From positions 1 through 64,000 of the forward strand of contig DEMN01000013.1 in the NCBI GenBank assembly GCA_002359215.1: a DNA stretch of 64,000 nt, in the 5' to 3' direction. The notes beneath the pieces were generated by a model. It ran no database searches, was not told the origin of the DNA, and saw nothing but the letters and a program-made list of their open reading frames with translations. Positions within the stretch are counted from its first letter, which is position 1. Every line of letters begins with the position of its first letter. The translations under genes were made by a program, and so were the position numbers. Origin of the DNA: Flavobacteriales bacterium UBA2669 (GTDB taxonomy: Bacteria > Bacteroidota > Bacteroidia > Flavobacteriales_E > Vicingaceae). Positions 16,301 through 25,709 of the stretch are shown here, one piece after another.

Positions 16301-16332
16301 AAAACCCGAACAGCAACTGTTCGGGTTTTTTT
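16301..16332 (+). terminator. intrinsic terminator after HU
   Basis: 13-bp perfect stem (16301-16313 with 16317-16329), CAA loop, then a run of T. The A-run on the left also lets it serve the converging secreted-protein gene that ends at 16339. Confidence 0.93.
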
Positions 16333-16338
16333 ATATAC

Positions 16339-17352
16339 CTATTCCTCCTCTATCACAATATCAACTGCACTACAACTGGTAAGGTAAGAAGAAAGTACTA
16401 ATCGTTTTTTAGTTGTTCCATCACTTACTAATAAAGAAATGGTATTAGGTGGTATCTTACCTACATTATGAGCATATAATGTTAGCCTATTTGCAGATGT
16501 ACTATCAAGTTGTAAAGTAAAACTGTGTTTTTCTTTGGTAAGCAAATGTTTCTCTAACACACATTTATTATCTAAAAACAGTGAAATAGTATCTCCATCA
16601 AAAGATTGATTATCCCAAACCGTAAACGTAATTTCATTGGCCGAGAAAGTCATCGTCCTACGATTTTTCACCGACCTGCTATTAATGCTATCAATTTGAC
16701 CATCTTGGTTTACTGAAAAATAATACGCACTTTGCACTACTGTATCTTCCTCAACAAAAATAGGCTCTTCGGGGTAACCTTCTGGATAATACTGTAAGTT
16801 ATCTATTAGAATGTTGCCATTGTATTTAGGCATTTCTAAGTAATAAGCTTCCAACAGCAAATAATTAGTAAGTTGAGTTGGAGTGAGTTCAAAAAAATAG
16901 CTTTGCCATTCGGTATGAGCTACCTTTCCGGAGGTCCACAACAATTCTTTTTCCATAGTTGCTGATAATCCGTAAACTCTTAATTGAATGGGATTGTTAA
17001 AGCTAAAGGTATCTGCTGTAAAATGAGGATCAAAAGCTAAGTCGATACTATAATGGTAAGTTTGATTGCTTAACAAAGGTTGTCTAAATTCCTGAAAACA
17101 AGCTTCCCACAAATAACTATCAATGATACTATACCCCCGAGCAACCATAGATATATAACTATTCCCGTGAGAAGCTTCTTTACTTACTTGCCAACTTCCC
17201 GGTTGTGTGTCAGGAGAGCTTGCCTGACCATAAACTATCCATTCACTTGGAGGGACGGCTGTTGTTGGTCTCCCTTCAAAAGAAGGATTATTAAGGTACT
17301 GAGCTTGTACGCTACTAGTCCAAATAATGATGATGAATATAAATCGTTGCAT
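16339..17352 (-). CDS. secreted beta-rich protein, unknown
   Basis: 337 aa with signal peptide 1-18 (ends SVQAQ). Residues 19-190 look like a carbohydrate-binding jelly roll: opening LNNPSFEGRPTTAVPPSEW, then GNSYISMVARGYS and FFELTPTQLTNYLLLEAYY, with a closing GNILIDNLQYYPEG. A second domain (about 215-337) has MTFSANEITFTVWDNQSFDG and FTLQLDSTSANRLTLYAHN and resembles a second small beta sandwich. No T9SS tail and no catalytic motif are visible. Exported, function unknown; converges with HU. Confidence 0.72.
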   Translation of the reverse strand: MQRFIFIIIIWTSSVQAQYLNNPSFEGRPTTAVPPSEWIVYGQASSPDTQPGSWQVSKEASHGNSYISMVARGYSIIDSYLWEACFQEFRQPLLSNQTYHYSIDLAFDPHFTADTFSFNNPIQLRVYGLSATMEKELLWTSGKVAHTEWQSYFFELTPTQLTNYLLLEAYYLEMPKYNGNILIDNLQYYPEGYPEEPIFVEEDTVVQSAYYFSVNQDGQIDSINSRSVKNRRTMTFSANEITFTVWDNQSFDGDTISLFLDNKCVLEKHLLTKEKHSFTLQLDSTSANRLTLYAHNVGKIPPNTISLLVSDGTTKKRLVLSSYLTSCSAVDIVIEEE

Positions 17353-17440
17353 TTTATTTTTGTTGGAAGCTCGAAGATAGAAGACAGAAGTTGAAAATAA
17401 TTTATTCTTTTAACTTCTGTCTTCTGACTCCTGGCTTTTT

Positions 17441-20400
17441 TTACTTTTTAATAGTGATACTTCCTGTATTGCTCCAACATTTATATTCGTTGGTGTAATA
17501 CAAGTAACCTGATGTAGCAGGAGCTTCAAACTCACCAGGAACTTCCGCTTTTAAATCTAGATTGATAGTATGAGAAGCATTAGGAGCTAAATCTCTAAAA
17601 TAAAACACCACAAAATTGTCGGTAATTTCATAGAAACCTATTGTTCCTTTTTCTTGCAACTCTTTTAACTGCCATGGTTGTGCCGATAACCCTGAAGGAA
17701 TTCCAACTACTGCCATAGTCATTGGCATTCCTTTGTCTTCTTTGTTACTTACTTTAGTGGTTAAACGTACTGTTTCTCCTACTTTTACACTATTGGTATT
17801 TAATTCAGCTTCTACAGCTATTTTGCACTCTTTTGACGATAAAGGCAAGGTAGTATTATAATCAATGCTCATGGTGTATGGCAAAGCATTTTTAGTATCT
17901 TTATAACGAATTTCTATTTTTTGATTCCCTACCTTTAAATGCTTATCTAAATCTTTAAATTCTATCGCATTTTTTTCTCCTGCTTCATACTTTTTAGAAG
18001 CGATTACTTTTCCATCAATTACACATTCCAATACTCCTGATTCTTTGGTTTGTTTAGAAAATTTAGCAAATGTTGTTAATGCTTTAAGAGCTAATACCGT
18101 TCCTTGTGTTGAGCCGAAACTTCCACTACCCGATCTTGAAGAAACTAAAAACTCTGCTGCTTTGGTAATGGCTGCTATATCTTTTTTATCAGCTTTTAAC
18201 ATCGCTAACATTGCTAACGCTGTGGTTTCTACTTTTAAAGAAACGCCACCCGAACGTGTAATAGAATGATTGGCATTCCAACTACCGTCTTTTTCTTGTA
18301 GTTTCAATAATGCTTTCAACACACTTTCAGCTCTTTTATCTTTATAGTTAAACAAAGTATTAGTCATTAAAGCTAATTGGTAGGCATCATTTGATGCGAT
18401 TGAAGAAGCATATGCTGCCTCCAACTCTTTACTTATTTCAGCATAATTCGCTTCTGAAAGTGCGTAAACGATATAAGCATTCGTAACTTCTTCGCTAGCT
18501 CTACCAAATTGGTCTAATGCTCTTGGGTTTTTCTTAAAACCTCCTTTACCGTCTTTTCTACTCATCAGCCATTTGGATGTTCTTTGCACCATCTCATTAC
18601 TCACATCTGCGTAAACGTGTTTCATATCATTAAACTGCATTAAACCGTAAGCAGTTAATGCTTCATGTCCGGGTGATGATCCAAACCATTCGTAACCTTT
18701 CTCTTTGGTCTCGTAAGAAGTTAATCTTTTATACCCTCTATCTAGTTTTTGATCGATGCTAGCAAATAACTCAGGATTATCCATTCCGGTTTCTTTCATA
18801 TAGCTCATTGCCATAATATTAGGATAATTACTCATAGAGGTCTGCTCAAAACATCCTGAAGGTTCTCTGATGATACTTTCTATTCCCTTCATTAAATCAT
18901 TTACCACATTCGGGTAAGCTGTTAAAGAAGCTTGTAAAGAACCATCCACCACATCTGAAAGGGAAACACTATACGTTTTACTTAAATCTTGTCCTGAAAA
19001 TGCAATAGACACCGGAAATCCTTTTGGTCCAATTTTGATAGGCTGCACAAAAGCATCGTTTAATCCGTTAGCTTTAAAGCTAATTTCTAAGTTATCTTCA
19101 CCTATTTCGTTCAGTACTTCATAATTTAAATAAATCGTTTTTGTAGTATTGGCAGCCAACATTTGGTTCCCCGTTTCTACATTCAATACTTTAAACCCTT
19201 TAGGAGATTTTACCATTAAATTACCTATTACATCTTTATTGGTAGTGTTTTTTAAAGTAAGTGGAATTTCCACTACATCACCAAAAACCACTTGTGAAGG
19301 CACTTTTACCGACATAGAAAATGGTAATTGAGTAAAGTGAGTGTATTCAGCTCTACCAATCATTCCTACTCCAACTCCCTCAACAATAGTTCTAAATGAG
19401 GTTACTTCATCGCTGTTAAAAAACTCAACTGTTGCTTGCCCATTATTACCAACTTCAATATTTCCATCCCAAAAAATAGTAGAACGAAAATCTGTTCTAA
19501 TATCCACTTCTTGATTATTGGTATAATTGGGAGTTGCAAATTCTCTCGCTCTGTAATAGTTAACATTTGGTAAGATTTTTTGGTCTTTTGCTATTAATTG
19601 ATTGGCAAAGGCTTTTCCTTGAGCATTACCAACAATAACTACTTCATCTAATTCCATTTTTTCGGCTTCTTTCTTTTTATCTTCTTTTACCGGAGCTTTT
19701 TTATCCACATTAACCTTTACCATGTTTTGTTCAACTGGTTCTGCTTCCTTATCAAACGCCATTTCATCATCAAATGCCATTTCATCTACTTGTATCATTT
19801 CTTCTTCTATCATCATAACATCAACTGCTGCAGCAGGCACATTAGCTCTTTTGTTTCTTACCGATTTACTATAAGAATAAATTTCTTTGGGATCGTATAA
19901 ATAAACCGTGTGGTTTTGAGTATAATTACTGGCTGTAAAACCTTGTCGGCTCATGTCTTTTGCCGTTACTTCAAAATAAGTAGGTTGATACAAAGTTTCA
20001 TTGGTAATGGAGAAATATCCGTCTACAGTAGTTTTATACGTCTTTTTAGTTTTGGTATTTTTAATGATAGCATTTGCCATAGGTTTCCCTTGATTGTTCA
20101 TTACTCTACCTTTGATTATTGCTTTTTCTCCTTCAAATTGAATAGCAGGAAAATCTTCAGCCATTACTTTCTCCCAAGTAAATCTTCTCCAACCATCCGT
20201 CATTAATAAATAATCTAAGGCTTCATTGGCTTTAGGTTCTTTATCATTAAAATAAAATTGAGGTTCTTCAACTTTGGTTTTTAAGTCGTTTTCTAACATT
20301 AAAGAAGATAAAATGTTACTCGATTTATCGTCTGCAAAGCTTAACAATTTATCATCCACCACTGCTAAAGAAAGATTAGCCGGCATTGGCAAACCTCTTT

Positions 20401-21805
20401 CATCTGTAACCTCAATATCCATTTTCACTTTTTCTCTGGGTAAATATTGTGCTTTATCCGTTTTTAAAGAAATGTTCAATTTTTTATCTTTATTTACAAA
20501 CACCAAACGTTCCGCTCTTTCAATATTTTTAGAGTCGAATAAAGTGATTTGAGCTACTCCCATAGGAAAATCTTTAGTAGGAATTTCTATTTCATTTTTT
20601 CCTCTGGCAATGTTTATCTCTGTAGCAAAATACATTTCTCCTCTTACTTGAGCAGCCAACGACATAGTTTCTGTTTCGGTAGATTGAATAGTAATTGCCA
20701 ATTTTTCTTTTTTAGCATTGTTTACATTCATCGTCCATCCTCTTTTTAAGCTTTTTGGTAAACTATATTTTTTATTAATTCCTTTAGGATGAGTAATTAC
20801 TGCATAATAGGTTTTACCAATTTTAGGTTCCAAATTAAAAGCCCCCATACCATTATGAAAACTTTCAAAATTAGTAATCGTATTGCCTTCATTGTCTTTA
20901 ATTATTCCTTTAATATCAGCAGGTTTACCAAATTCATTCAATGCCTTAAAAGCCATTTTAGAAATTAACCCATCTACCAAATCTCCACCTTCCGGATAAA
21001 AACCTAACTCAATATTTCCCAACGTAATTGGTACAGAGCGTGAAATACTTTCTGTTCTTCCTTCATAATCTATCATCACATTTAACAAGCCATCATTAGT
21101 TGTCAATTCATTAGGTAACTGAAATTTCACATACGCTAAGCCTTCATTGTCACTTGTTAATTTACTTTCCGTCAATTTTTGCCCATTTAATTGTACCATA
21201 TATTTTACACTATAATTTGATAATGGTTGATTTTCTAACGTTTGTAAATCTACTTTACTTACTACTTCATCTCCTGGTCCGTAAGCTTTCTTCAGAAATT
21301 CCATTTTCATTTTTAAGCGAGGTAACACCACTTTTTGCACTTGAATTTCCTTTTCAAAAAAGTCGTTGGCATTTTTTTGCCAGTTGGTATAAGCTTTCAC
21401 TTTATAAATTCCACCCATCACATTTTCATCTAATAAAAAATCAGCACTGGTTTTACCTTTATGAGCTATTAATTGGTGTTTTTGAGCTACATTTCCTTTG
21501 GGATCAATAAGTTCTACATACAAAATATCACTTTTATCGGAAGCTTTCATATCAGTAGCATTCCTGATAAAAGCGCTCAGCCAAATAGTTTCTCCGGGCT
21601 TATACAAAGGTTTATCTAATTGTACATACACCCTGTCTTCAGGAAAGCTTTTGTTGTAGCTATCTAATTTTACTTTTAAGGATTGTAAAAATTCATTCAT
21701 TTTAAAATCACCATTTACACTAATGGTAATAAATGAACCAAAAACAGCTACAATTGCAATAACTGCGATTAAATTTTTAATGGATTTAATTTTTAGATTT
21801 TTCAT
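17441..21805 (-). CDS. alpha-2-macroglobulin family protein with thioester and embedded regulatory-like domain
   Basis: 1454 aa. An N-terminal hydrophobic segment (about 11-30) without a lipobox suggests a membrane anchor or signal peptide. Residues about 50-165 are an MG2 domain (YVQLDKPLYKPGETIWLSAF), followed by macroglobulin domains. A carboxypeptidase-regulatory-like insert (about 565-625, KGRVMNNQGKPMANAII) and a SusC-like segment LDEVVIVGNAQG (about 716-730) come next. The A2M core has a thioester motif CFEQ with Cys985 and Gln988 intact, an alpha/alpha toroid (about 990-1260) and a receptor-binding-like end. Bacterial A2Ms trap proteases. The usual partner PBP1c is not adjacent, so the role is inferred from family only. 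Confidence 0.88.
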   Translation of the reverse strand: MKNLKIKSIKNLIAVIAIVAVFGSFITISVNGDFKMNEFLQSLKVKLDSYNKSFPEDRVYVQLDKPLYKPGETIWLSAFIRNATDMKASDKSDILYVELIDPKGNVAQKHQLIAHKGKTSADFLLDENVMGGIYKVKAYTNWQKNANDFFEKEIQVQKVVLPRLKMKMEFLKKAYGPGDEVVSKVDLQTLENQPLSNYSVKYMVQLNGQKLTESKLTSDNEGLAYVKFQLPNELTTNDGLLNVMIDYEGRTESISRSVPITLGNIELGFYPEGGDLVDGLISKMAFKALNEFGKPADIKGIIKDNEGNTITNFESFHNGMGAFNLEPKIGKTYYAVITHPKGINKKYSLPKSLKRGWTMNVNNAKKEKLAITIQSTETETMSLAAQVRGEMYFATEINIARGKNEIEIPTKDFPMGVAQITLFDSKNIERAERLVFVNKDKKLNISLKTDKAQYLPREKVKMDIEVTDERGLPMPANLSLAVVDDKLLSFADDKSSNILSSLMLENDLKTKVEEPQFYFNDKEPKANEALDYLLMTDGWRRFTWEKVMAEDFPAIQFEGEKAIIKGRVMNNQGKPMANAIIKNTKTKKTYKTTVDGYFSITNETLYQPTYFEVTAKDMSRQGFTASNYTQNHTVYLYDPKEIYSYSKSVRNKRANVPAAAVDVMMIEEEMIQVDEMAFDDEMAFDKEAEPVEQNMVKVNVDKKAPVKEDKKKEAEKMELDEVVIVGNAQGKAFANQLIAKDQKILPNVNYYRAREFATPNYTNNQEVDIRTDFRSTIFWDGNIEVGNNGQATVEFFNSDEVTSFRTIVEGVGVGMIGRAEYTHFTQLPFSMSVKVPSQVVFGDVVEIPLTLKNTTNKDVIGNLMVKSPKGFKVLNVETGNQMLAANTTKTIYLNYEVLNEIGEDNLEISFKANGLNDAFVQPIKIGPKGFPVSIAFSGQDLSKTYSVSLSDVVDGSLQASLTAYPNVVNDLMKGIESIIREPSGCFEQTSMSNYPNIMAMSYMKETGMDNPELFASIDQKLDRGYKRLTSYETKEKGYEWFGSSPGHEALTAYGLMQFNDMKHVYADVSNEMVQRTSKWLMSRKDGKGGFKKNPRALDQFGRASEEVTNAYIVYALSEANYAEISKELEAAYASSIASNDAYQLALMTNTLFNYKDKRAESVLKALLKLQEKDGSWNANHSITRSGGVSLKVETTALAMLAMLKADKKDIAAITKAAEFLVSSRSGSGSFGSTQGTVLALKALTTFAKFSKQTKESGVLECVIDGKVIASKKYEAGEKNAIEFKDLDKHLKVGNQKIEIRYKDTKNALPYTMSIDYNTTLPLSSKECKIAVEAELNTNSVKVGETVRLTTKVSNKEDKGMPMTMAVVGIPSGLSAQPWQLKELQEKGTIGFYEITDNFVVFYFRDLAPNASHTINLDLKAEVPGEFEAPATSGYLYYTNEYKCWSNTGSITIKK

Positions 21806-21884
21806 AACGATATATTTTTAGTTGTTTTTAAATGAATTTCCCTTTGGATGCATCAAAAAAATATATTCCATAAATAATAAATTG

Positions 21885-21892
21885 TATTTTTG
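21885..21892 (+). promoter_or_regulatory. -7 element (TATTTTTG) touching a start codon
   Basis: TATTTTTG at 21885-21892 is only 4 bp before the ATG at 21897. If used, transcription would start at or next to the start codon and give a leaderless mRNA. No TTG is found at the usual distance upstream. Confidence 0.35.
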
Positions 21893-21896
21893 AATC

Positions 21897-22673
21897 ATGG
21901 TATATTTAAAACACCTTGTTATCTTAATTTTATTATTGGCTACAAATTATATTTCAGCTCAAGAAATTAATTTGAGTAAGCTTGCTATTGCTTCTGCTGA
22001 GCATAGTAAACAAGCTGCATTTTTTTTGACTCAAAATTTAACTGAGGAAAATACTTCTGCTGATCTATTAAAAAATTACCATGAAGCACTTTTAGCTTGT
22101 GAAAAAGCAATCGTTTTTAGTGATAGTGCTATTAACAATATCGCTGATAGTTCTTTTTCTGAAAAAGTAGCTCTGTTAGCAATGAAAAACGCAAAAAATA
22201 ATCAAGAAAAAGCAATGGCGATACTAGATGAACTTATTGCTCTAAATGAAACCGAAATTGATTTATACTCTCCGAAAGAAGCTACCTTATTAATTAATAA
22301 TGCCGTATTAGATGCGTACAAGGCTTCTCTAGAGTTAAGTGATGGAAAAATTGTTATAGCAAAAACTCCATCCATAAAAAAAGATATCCCAGCTGAAATT
22401 GAACCTGAAAAAACTCCTGATTTAATCTATAGAGTACAAATGGGGCTATTTAAACAAAAAATTGATACCGATTATTTTGGAACAGAAAACGAATTAAAAT
22501 TTGAAAAAGTTAAAGAAGGAGTTTGGCGTTACTATATGGGAGATTTTCTTACCTATAAGTCAGCTAAAGAAATAGAAAAAATGGTAAAAGAAAAAGGTTA
22601 TGATGCTTTTTTAATTGCTTTTTATAAGGGGAAAAAAATTAGTGTCTCTGAAGCTATTAAATTAGAAAAATAA
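21897..22673 (+). CDS. exported SPOR-like domain protein
   Basis: 258 aa, signal peptide 1-22 (ends YISAQ). Residues 25-165 are helical, with repeated SAxxxxKQAAFF and KALLACEKAIVFSDSAI-like segments. A proline-rich linker (about 165-180) leads to a C-terminal SPOR-like module (about 182-255): YRVQMGLFKQKI, then WRYYMGDFLTYKSAKEIE and AFLIAFYKGKKISVSEAI. The same module recurs in the proteins at 49177-51264 and 51334-52644. SPOR domains bind denuded peptidoglycan glycans, so an envelope location is likely. Divergent from the A2M gene. Confidence 0.75.
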   Translation: MVYLKHLVILILLLATNYISAQEINLSKLAIASAEHSKQAAFFLTQNLTEENTSADLLKNYHEALLACEKAIVFSDSAINNIADSSFSEKVALLAMKNAKNNQEKAMAILDELIALNETEIDLYSPKEATLLINNAVLDAYKASLELSDGKIVIAKTPSIKKDIPAEIEPEKTPDLIYRVQMGLFKQKIDTDYFGTENELKFEKVKEGVWRYYMGDFLTYKSAKEIEKMVKEKGYDAFLIAFYKGKKISVSEAIKLEK

Positions 22674-22766
22674 GTTATTAACATGAACTTTTTATATAGA
22701 AATGTTATTGGTAACTTCGTAGCTTATCTCAAATAAATTTATAAAAAATAAAAAAACTTACAATTT

Positions 22767-23138
22767 ATGGCACTTAGTATTAAAGGAAAATTAGCACAAA
22801 TTTTAAATCTAGAATCGGGGACAAGTAAAGCAGGAAAAGAATGGAAAAAACAAAGTTTTGTTATTGATACAGGCGATCAGTACAACCCTCATGTTTGCTT
22901 TAGTTTATTTGGAGAAGATAAGTTAAGTATGTTATCTAATTTTAATATTGGTCAGGAAATAGAAGTAAGTTTTAACCTTTCATCAAGAGAATTTAATGGT
23001 AAATGGTATCATAATTTAGATGCTTGGAGAATTAACGCTGCCGAAAATGCTGCCCCACAAAACGGTTCTCCGGTTGCTGTAGCTACTCCATCTATTGAAG
23101 ATATGCCATCAGATGAAAATGATGATTTACCATTCTAA
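22767..23138 (+). CDS. DUF3127 protein (OB-fold, SSB-like)
   Basis: 123 aa. The body (3-93) is a DUF3127 OB-like fold: LSIKGKLAQILNLESGTSKA, then WKKQSFVIDTGDQYNPHVCF and GQEIEVSFNLSSREFNGKWY. A flexible tail follows and ends in the acidic DENDDLPF. That tail strongly resembles the DDDIPF-type C-terminal tip with which single-strand-binding proteins recruit partners. DUF3127 has no proven function; a role in ssDNA handling is an inference from fold and tail. Single gene with a bidirectional terminator behind it. Confidence 0.85.
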   Translation: MALSIKGKLAQILNLESGTSKAGKEWKKQSFVIDTGDQYNPHVCFSLFGEDKLSMLSNFNIGQEIEVSFNLSSREFNGKWYHNLDAWRINAAENAAPQNGSPVAVATPSIEDMPSDENDDLPF

Positions 23139-23160
23139 AAAAGATAATTTATTATAACAA

Positions 23161-23192
23161 AAAAAAGCAGTAATTTGAATTACTGCTTTTTT
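23161..23192. terminator. bidirectional intrinsic terminator
   Basis: AAAAAAGCAGTAAT pairs with ATTACTGCTTTTTT around a 4-base loop, with A- and T-runs on the two sides. It lies between the converging DUF3127 (+) and 2OG oxygenase (-) genes. Confidence 0.9.
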
Positions 23193-23211
23193 TATAAAAT
23201 TTATTTTTTTA

Positions 23212-23841
23212 TTAGCCTAAAAAAGTAAGTTTTGTAGGAATATCTAACAACCAACCGGTTATACTTCTTCTTTCGTTATTGCAATTTTTTACTTCGTGTA
23301 AGGTTTCACTTAAAAATACGGCTAATCTGTTAGCTTTTGGAGCAATAGTTTCTATCTCTTTTTTATCTTCATCAAATAAAATCAGTTCTCCTCCATCTCC
23401 TTGTTGCCAATTTCTATTCAGGTAAAAAACAAATGAGACTATTCTGTGAGGATTATTTTTAAATCTATCTCTATGCATTTTATACCCTCTCCCCTCAGGA
23501 TAAAAAGCATAATGGGTTTCATAATCTTTAATTCCTAAATAACAAGTTCTATTAACATGAATAATTAATTCATTTATAAATTCATATAATCTAAAAACAG
23601 GTGCATTTTCATCTTTTGGATCAATCCAACGAATAAAATCTCCTCTTACTGTCTTGTCTATAGTATAATGAACCTGCTTACCTATTCCTGCTTTAGAAAA
23701 CTCATCCTCTTGCTGTAATTCTTCAAACCTATTAACAATATCATTTAAATGGTTTTCGGATAATAAATTATCTACTACAGCATATCCTTTTTCGATAATA
23801 CCATTTAATATTGATTGAGTTACCGTTGCCTTTGTTTGCAT
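23212..23841 (-). CDS. 2-oxoglutarate/Fe(II) oxygenase (prolyl-4-hydroxylase-like)
   Basis: 209 aa. The iron facial triad is complete: H123 and D125 in MHRDRF, and H182 in TLHEV. R192 (in RRSITGWLLD) is the 2-oxoglutarate anchor. The strands VSFVFYLNRNW and GGELILFD are the conserved double-stranded helix. The family hydroxylates protein or small-molecule substrates using O2 and 2-oxoglutarate. No signal peptide, so cytoplasmic. Closest in appearance to the bacterial P4H/PHD2-like group, whose known substrate in Pseudomonas is EF-Tu. The substrate here is unknown. Confidence 0.88.
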   Translation of the reverse strand: MQTKATVTQSILNGIIEKGYAVVDNLLSENHLNDIVNRFEELQQEDEFSKAGIGKQVHYTIDKTVRGDFIRWIDPKDENAPVFRLYEFINELIIHVNRTCYLGIKDYETHYAFYPEGRGYKMHRDRFKNNPHRIVSFVFYLNRNWQQGDGGELILFDEDKKEIETIAPKANRLAVFLSETLHEVKNCNNERRSITGWLLDIPTKLTFLG

Positions 23842-23920
23842 AAATATGCATATTAATAAGCTACAAAATAACTCAATTTTATATTGAGATTATTTTTTGT
23901 AATATTAATTACTAAAAAAT

Positions 23921-23949
23921 AAAAAAGCCGCGACAAATGCGGCTTTTTT
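23921..23949 (-). terminator. intrinsic terminator
   Basis: AAAAAAGCCGC pairs with GCGGCTTTTTT around GACAAAT. On the minus strand it ends 25 bp past the stop of the 219-aa secreted-protein gene and finishes in a T-run. Confidence 0.88.
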
Positions 23950-23974
23950 TTAAAATGTTATCCTGATAATTTAT

Positions 23975-24634
23975 TTAAAAACCTGTTCCTTTAAATCCTT
24001 GTATTGGAGTAGTCATGTGTTCTACTAGAATACCTACACAACCCATATCCGTTGATTTAATAAGTTTGTTTTTAGTATTTCCACTTCCACCACTACCGGG
24101 AATAGAAACTTCTAATATTAATCTTCTGGTAGTTTCTACAGAAAACTCTAATTCAGTAGCAAAACCATCCTGACTATTATCATAAAGTAAGTTTTTTTGT
24201 TGCTCTACTACAGTTACCGTTTCTTTATTTACTACTTCTACTTGATTTCCTGTTGGAATATATGCCCCCCACTCATCAACAACTAACTCGCCATTTGCAT
24301 CTTTTTCGTACTCATCTTCCATAGTTTTTGTTTCAATAATTTTTTCAACTTTAACTTTTTTTGTTTCATAAACTTTAAAAGTAATTTGAGAACCCAATGT
24401 CTCATCAAAACATAAAGATATTCTATAATCCTGACCTTTATAAACAATTACATTTAGCTCTGATGTTTGACCTTTGCTAAATAAAGCACTTTTAGATTGA
24501 CCGTTTAAGCTATACATTCCACTTTCTGATGGTGGACAATATTTAGTATGGAAATGATTACAGTATTGTGCAGAAGCAATTACTGGCATTGCAATAATTG
24601 AAATAATTAATAGGATATTGTTTATATTTTTCAT
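23975..24634 (-). CDS. secreted protein, unknown
   Basis: 219 aa, signal peptide 1-22 (ends ASAQ). Beta-rich mature part with four cysteines (YCNHFHTKYCPP near 24-33, SLCFDE, MGCVGI). A charged middle (KKVKVEKIIETKTMEDEYEK) and Gly/Ser turn GSGGSGN are also present. It looks like a small periplasmic or surface beta sandwich. Family not recognised. It follows the 295-aa lipoprotein gene by 50 bp on the same strand and is closed by a terminator, so the two are probably an operon. Confidence 0.7.
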   Translation of the reverse strand: MKNINNILLIISIIAMPVIASAQYCNHFHTKYCPPSESGMYSLNGQSKSALFSKGQTSELNVIVYKGQDYRISLCFDETLGSQITFKVYETKKVKVEKIIETKTMEDEYEKDANGELVVDEWGAYIPTGNQVEVVNKETVTVVEQQKNLLYDNSQDGFATELEFSVETTRRLILEVSIPGSGGSGNTKNKLIKSTDMGCVGILVEHMTTPIQGFKGTGF

Positions 24635-24684
24635 TGTTGAGCTTTTAAATTTTGTTATTGTGAATTATCTATTAATTGATATAC

Positions 24685-25572
24685 TTATTTAACAATTTTA
24701 GTTCTTAATTCAGTTACTTTAGATTTAATGGCTTCAAATTGTTCTTTAGAAATTTTTAATGAACTTCCGCCACCTAACACCATTTTTCCTTCACCTTTTT
24801 TCTTTAATGTAATTCCCGATGAATTAGTATCTTTTTCTGCTACAGGTTCGAACACTACTTCTAACTCTTTTAGCATTGCAGTCATTTCTTTAACATCCGT
24901 ATTTCCGTTGTATTTATCTAAATACATCAATAAATTATCAAGGGTAAGTTTCTGGTCTGCTAGCCTTTGCAAAGCTGCTTCATTTTTATTATAGTCAATA
25001 GAGTTAGCAACTATATAAACTGTCTCTAACCATCCTGCTGCTGCAATAATTCCTAATTTATCTCCTTGCTCATTTTGTTCTAAATAATCTACAACAGAAA
25101 AATAAGAATCATTAGAGTTTTCTAATAATTGTTCAGGTTTGTCTAAGTTATTTTTAATATTGTTCATCAATTCTTCATTAAAGGCACCTGAAATACCAAT
25201 GTTCTCAGCCATTTTTTGAATAATTGCAAAATACTTAATAGATTCATTAAACTCTTCATAAGCTGCCGTATAAGCTAAATCAGCTGAATACACACCAAAA
25301 ATCATAGTTTGCTCTAAAGGTGTTGTATAGCTCGTTTGCTTCTGCGGAGAGTTAATAAGTGCCTTATTGTAAGTTAATCCTGATTTTTTTATAAATCCAA
25401 ACATTTCATCCGGAGCCGGAATTTGATAAAATTTTTCGTTTTGTGGTTTTTCGTCAGTAACAATTTCCACTTCAACTTCTTCTTCCATCGGTTTATCTTC
25501 GGTACAAGATGTGTACATTAACATTGGAAATGCTGCAATAATAGCTATTGCATATTTTAAATTTCTTTTCAT
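24685..25572 (-). CDS. predicted lipoprotein, helical
   Basis: 295 aa. Lipoprotein signal peptide 1-23 with Cys at the MYTSC end; the +2 to +5 residues TEDK are acidic, in line with Bacteroidota lipoproteins destined for the outer membrane or surface. The mature region (55-250) is almost wholly alpha-helical (SADLAYTAAYEEFNESIKYF, then LADQKLTLDNLLMYLDKYN). The C-terminus is ISKEQFEAIKSKVTELRTKI. No family recognised. First gene of a two-gene operon with the downstream secreted protein. An 18-bp palindrome lies at its predicted transcription start. Confidence 0.75.
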   Translation of the reverse strand: MKRNLKYAIAIIAAFPMLMYTSCTEDKPMEEEVEVEIVTDEKPQNEKFYQIPAPDEMFGFIKKSGLTYNKALINSPQKQTSYTTPLEQTMIFGVYSADLAYTAAYEEFNESIKYFAIIQKMAENIGISGAFNEELMNNIKNNLDKPEQLLENSNDSYFSVVDYLEQNEQGDKLGIIAAAGWLETVYIVANSIDYNKNEAALQRLADQKLTLDNLLMYLDKYNGNTDVKEMTAMLKELEVVFEPVAEKDTNSSGITLKKKGEGKMVLGGGSSLKISKEQFEAIKSKVTELRTKIVK

Positions 25573-25622
25573 GTGTTAATCTGTTTTAACTTTTATGCTT
25601 TGTAAATTAATTTGTACTTCTA

Positions 25623-25655
25623 ATAAGTAAATTTACTTATCCTCCGACAAATGTA
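25623..25655 (-). promoter_or_regulatory. promoter -7 box with 18-bp palindromic operator
   Basis: On the minus strand TACATTTG (25655-25648) is a -7 box. Just downstream, at the expected start site, lies an exact 18-bp palindrome, ATAAGTAAATTTACTTAT (25623-25640). A palindrome over +1 is a classic repressor position. No -33 TTG was found. Confidence 0.45.
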
Positions 25656-25709
25656 TAAATAATTTCGATTAAATAAATAATTTATTAGAATTGATTTAGG
25701 ATAAACCCT

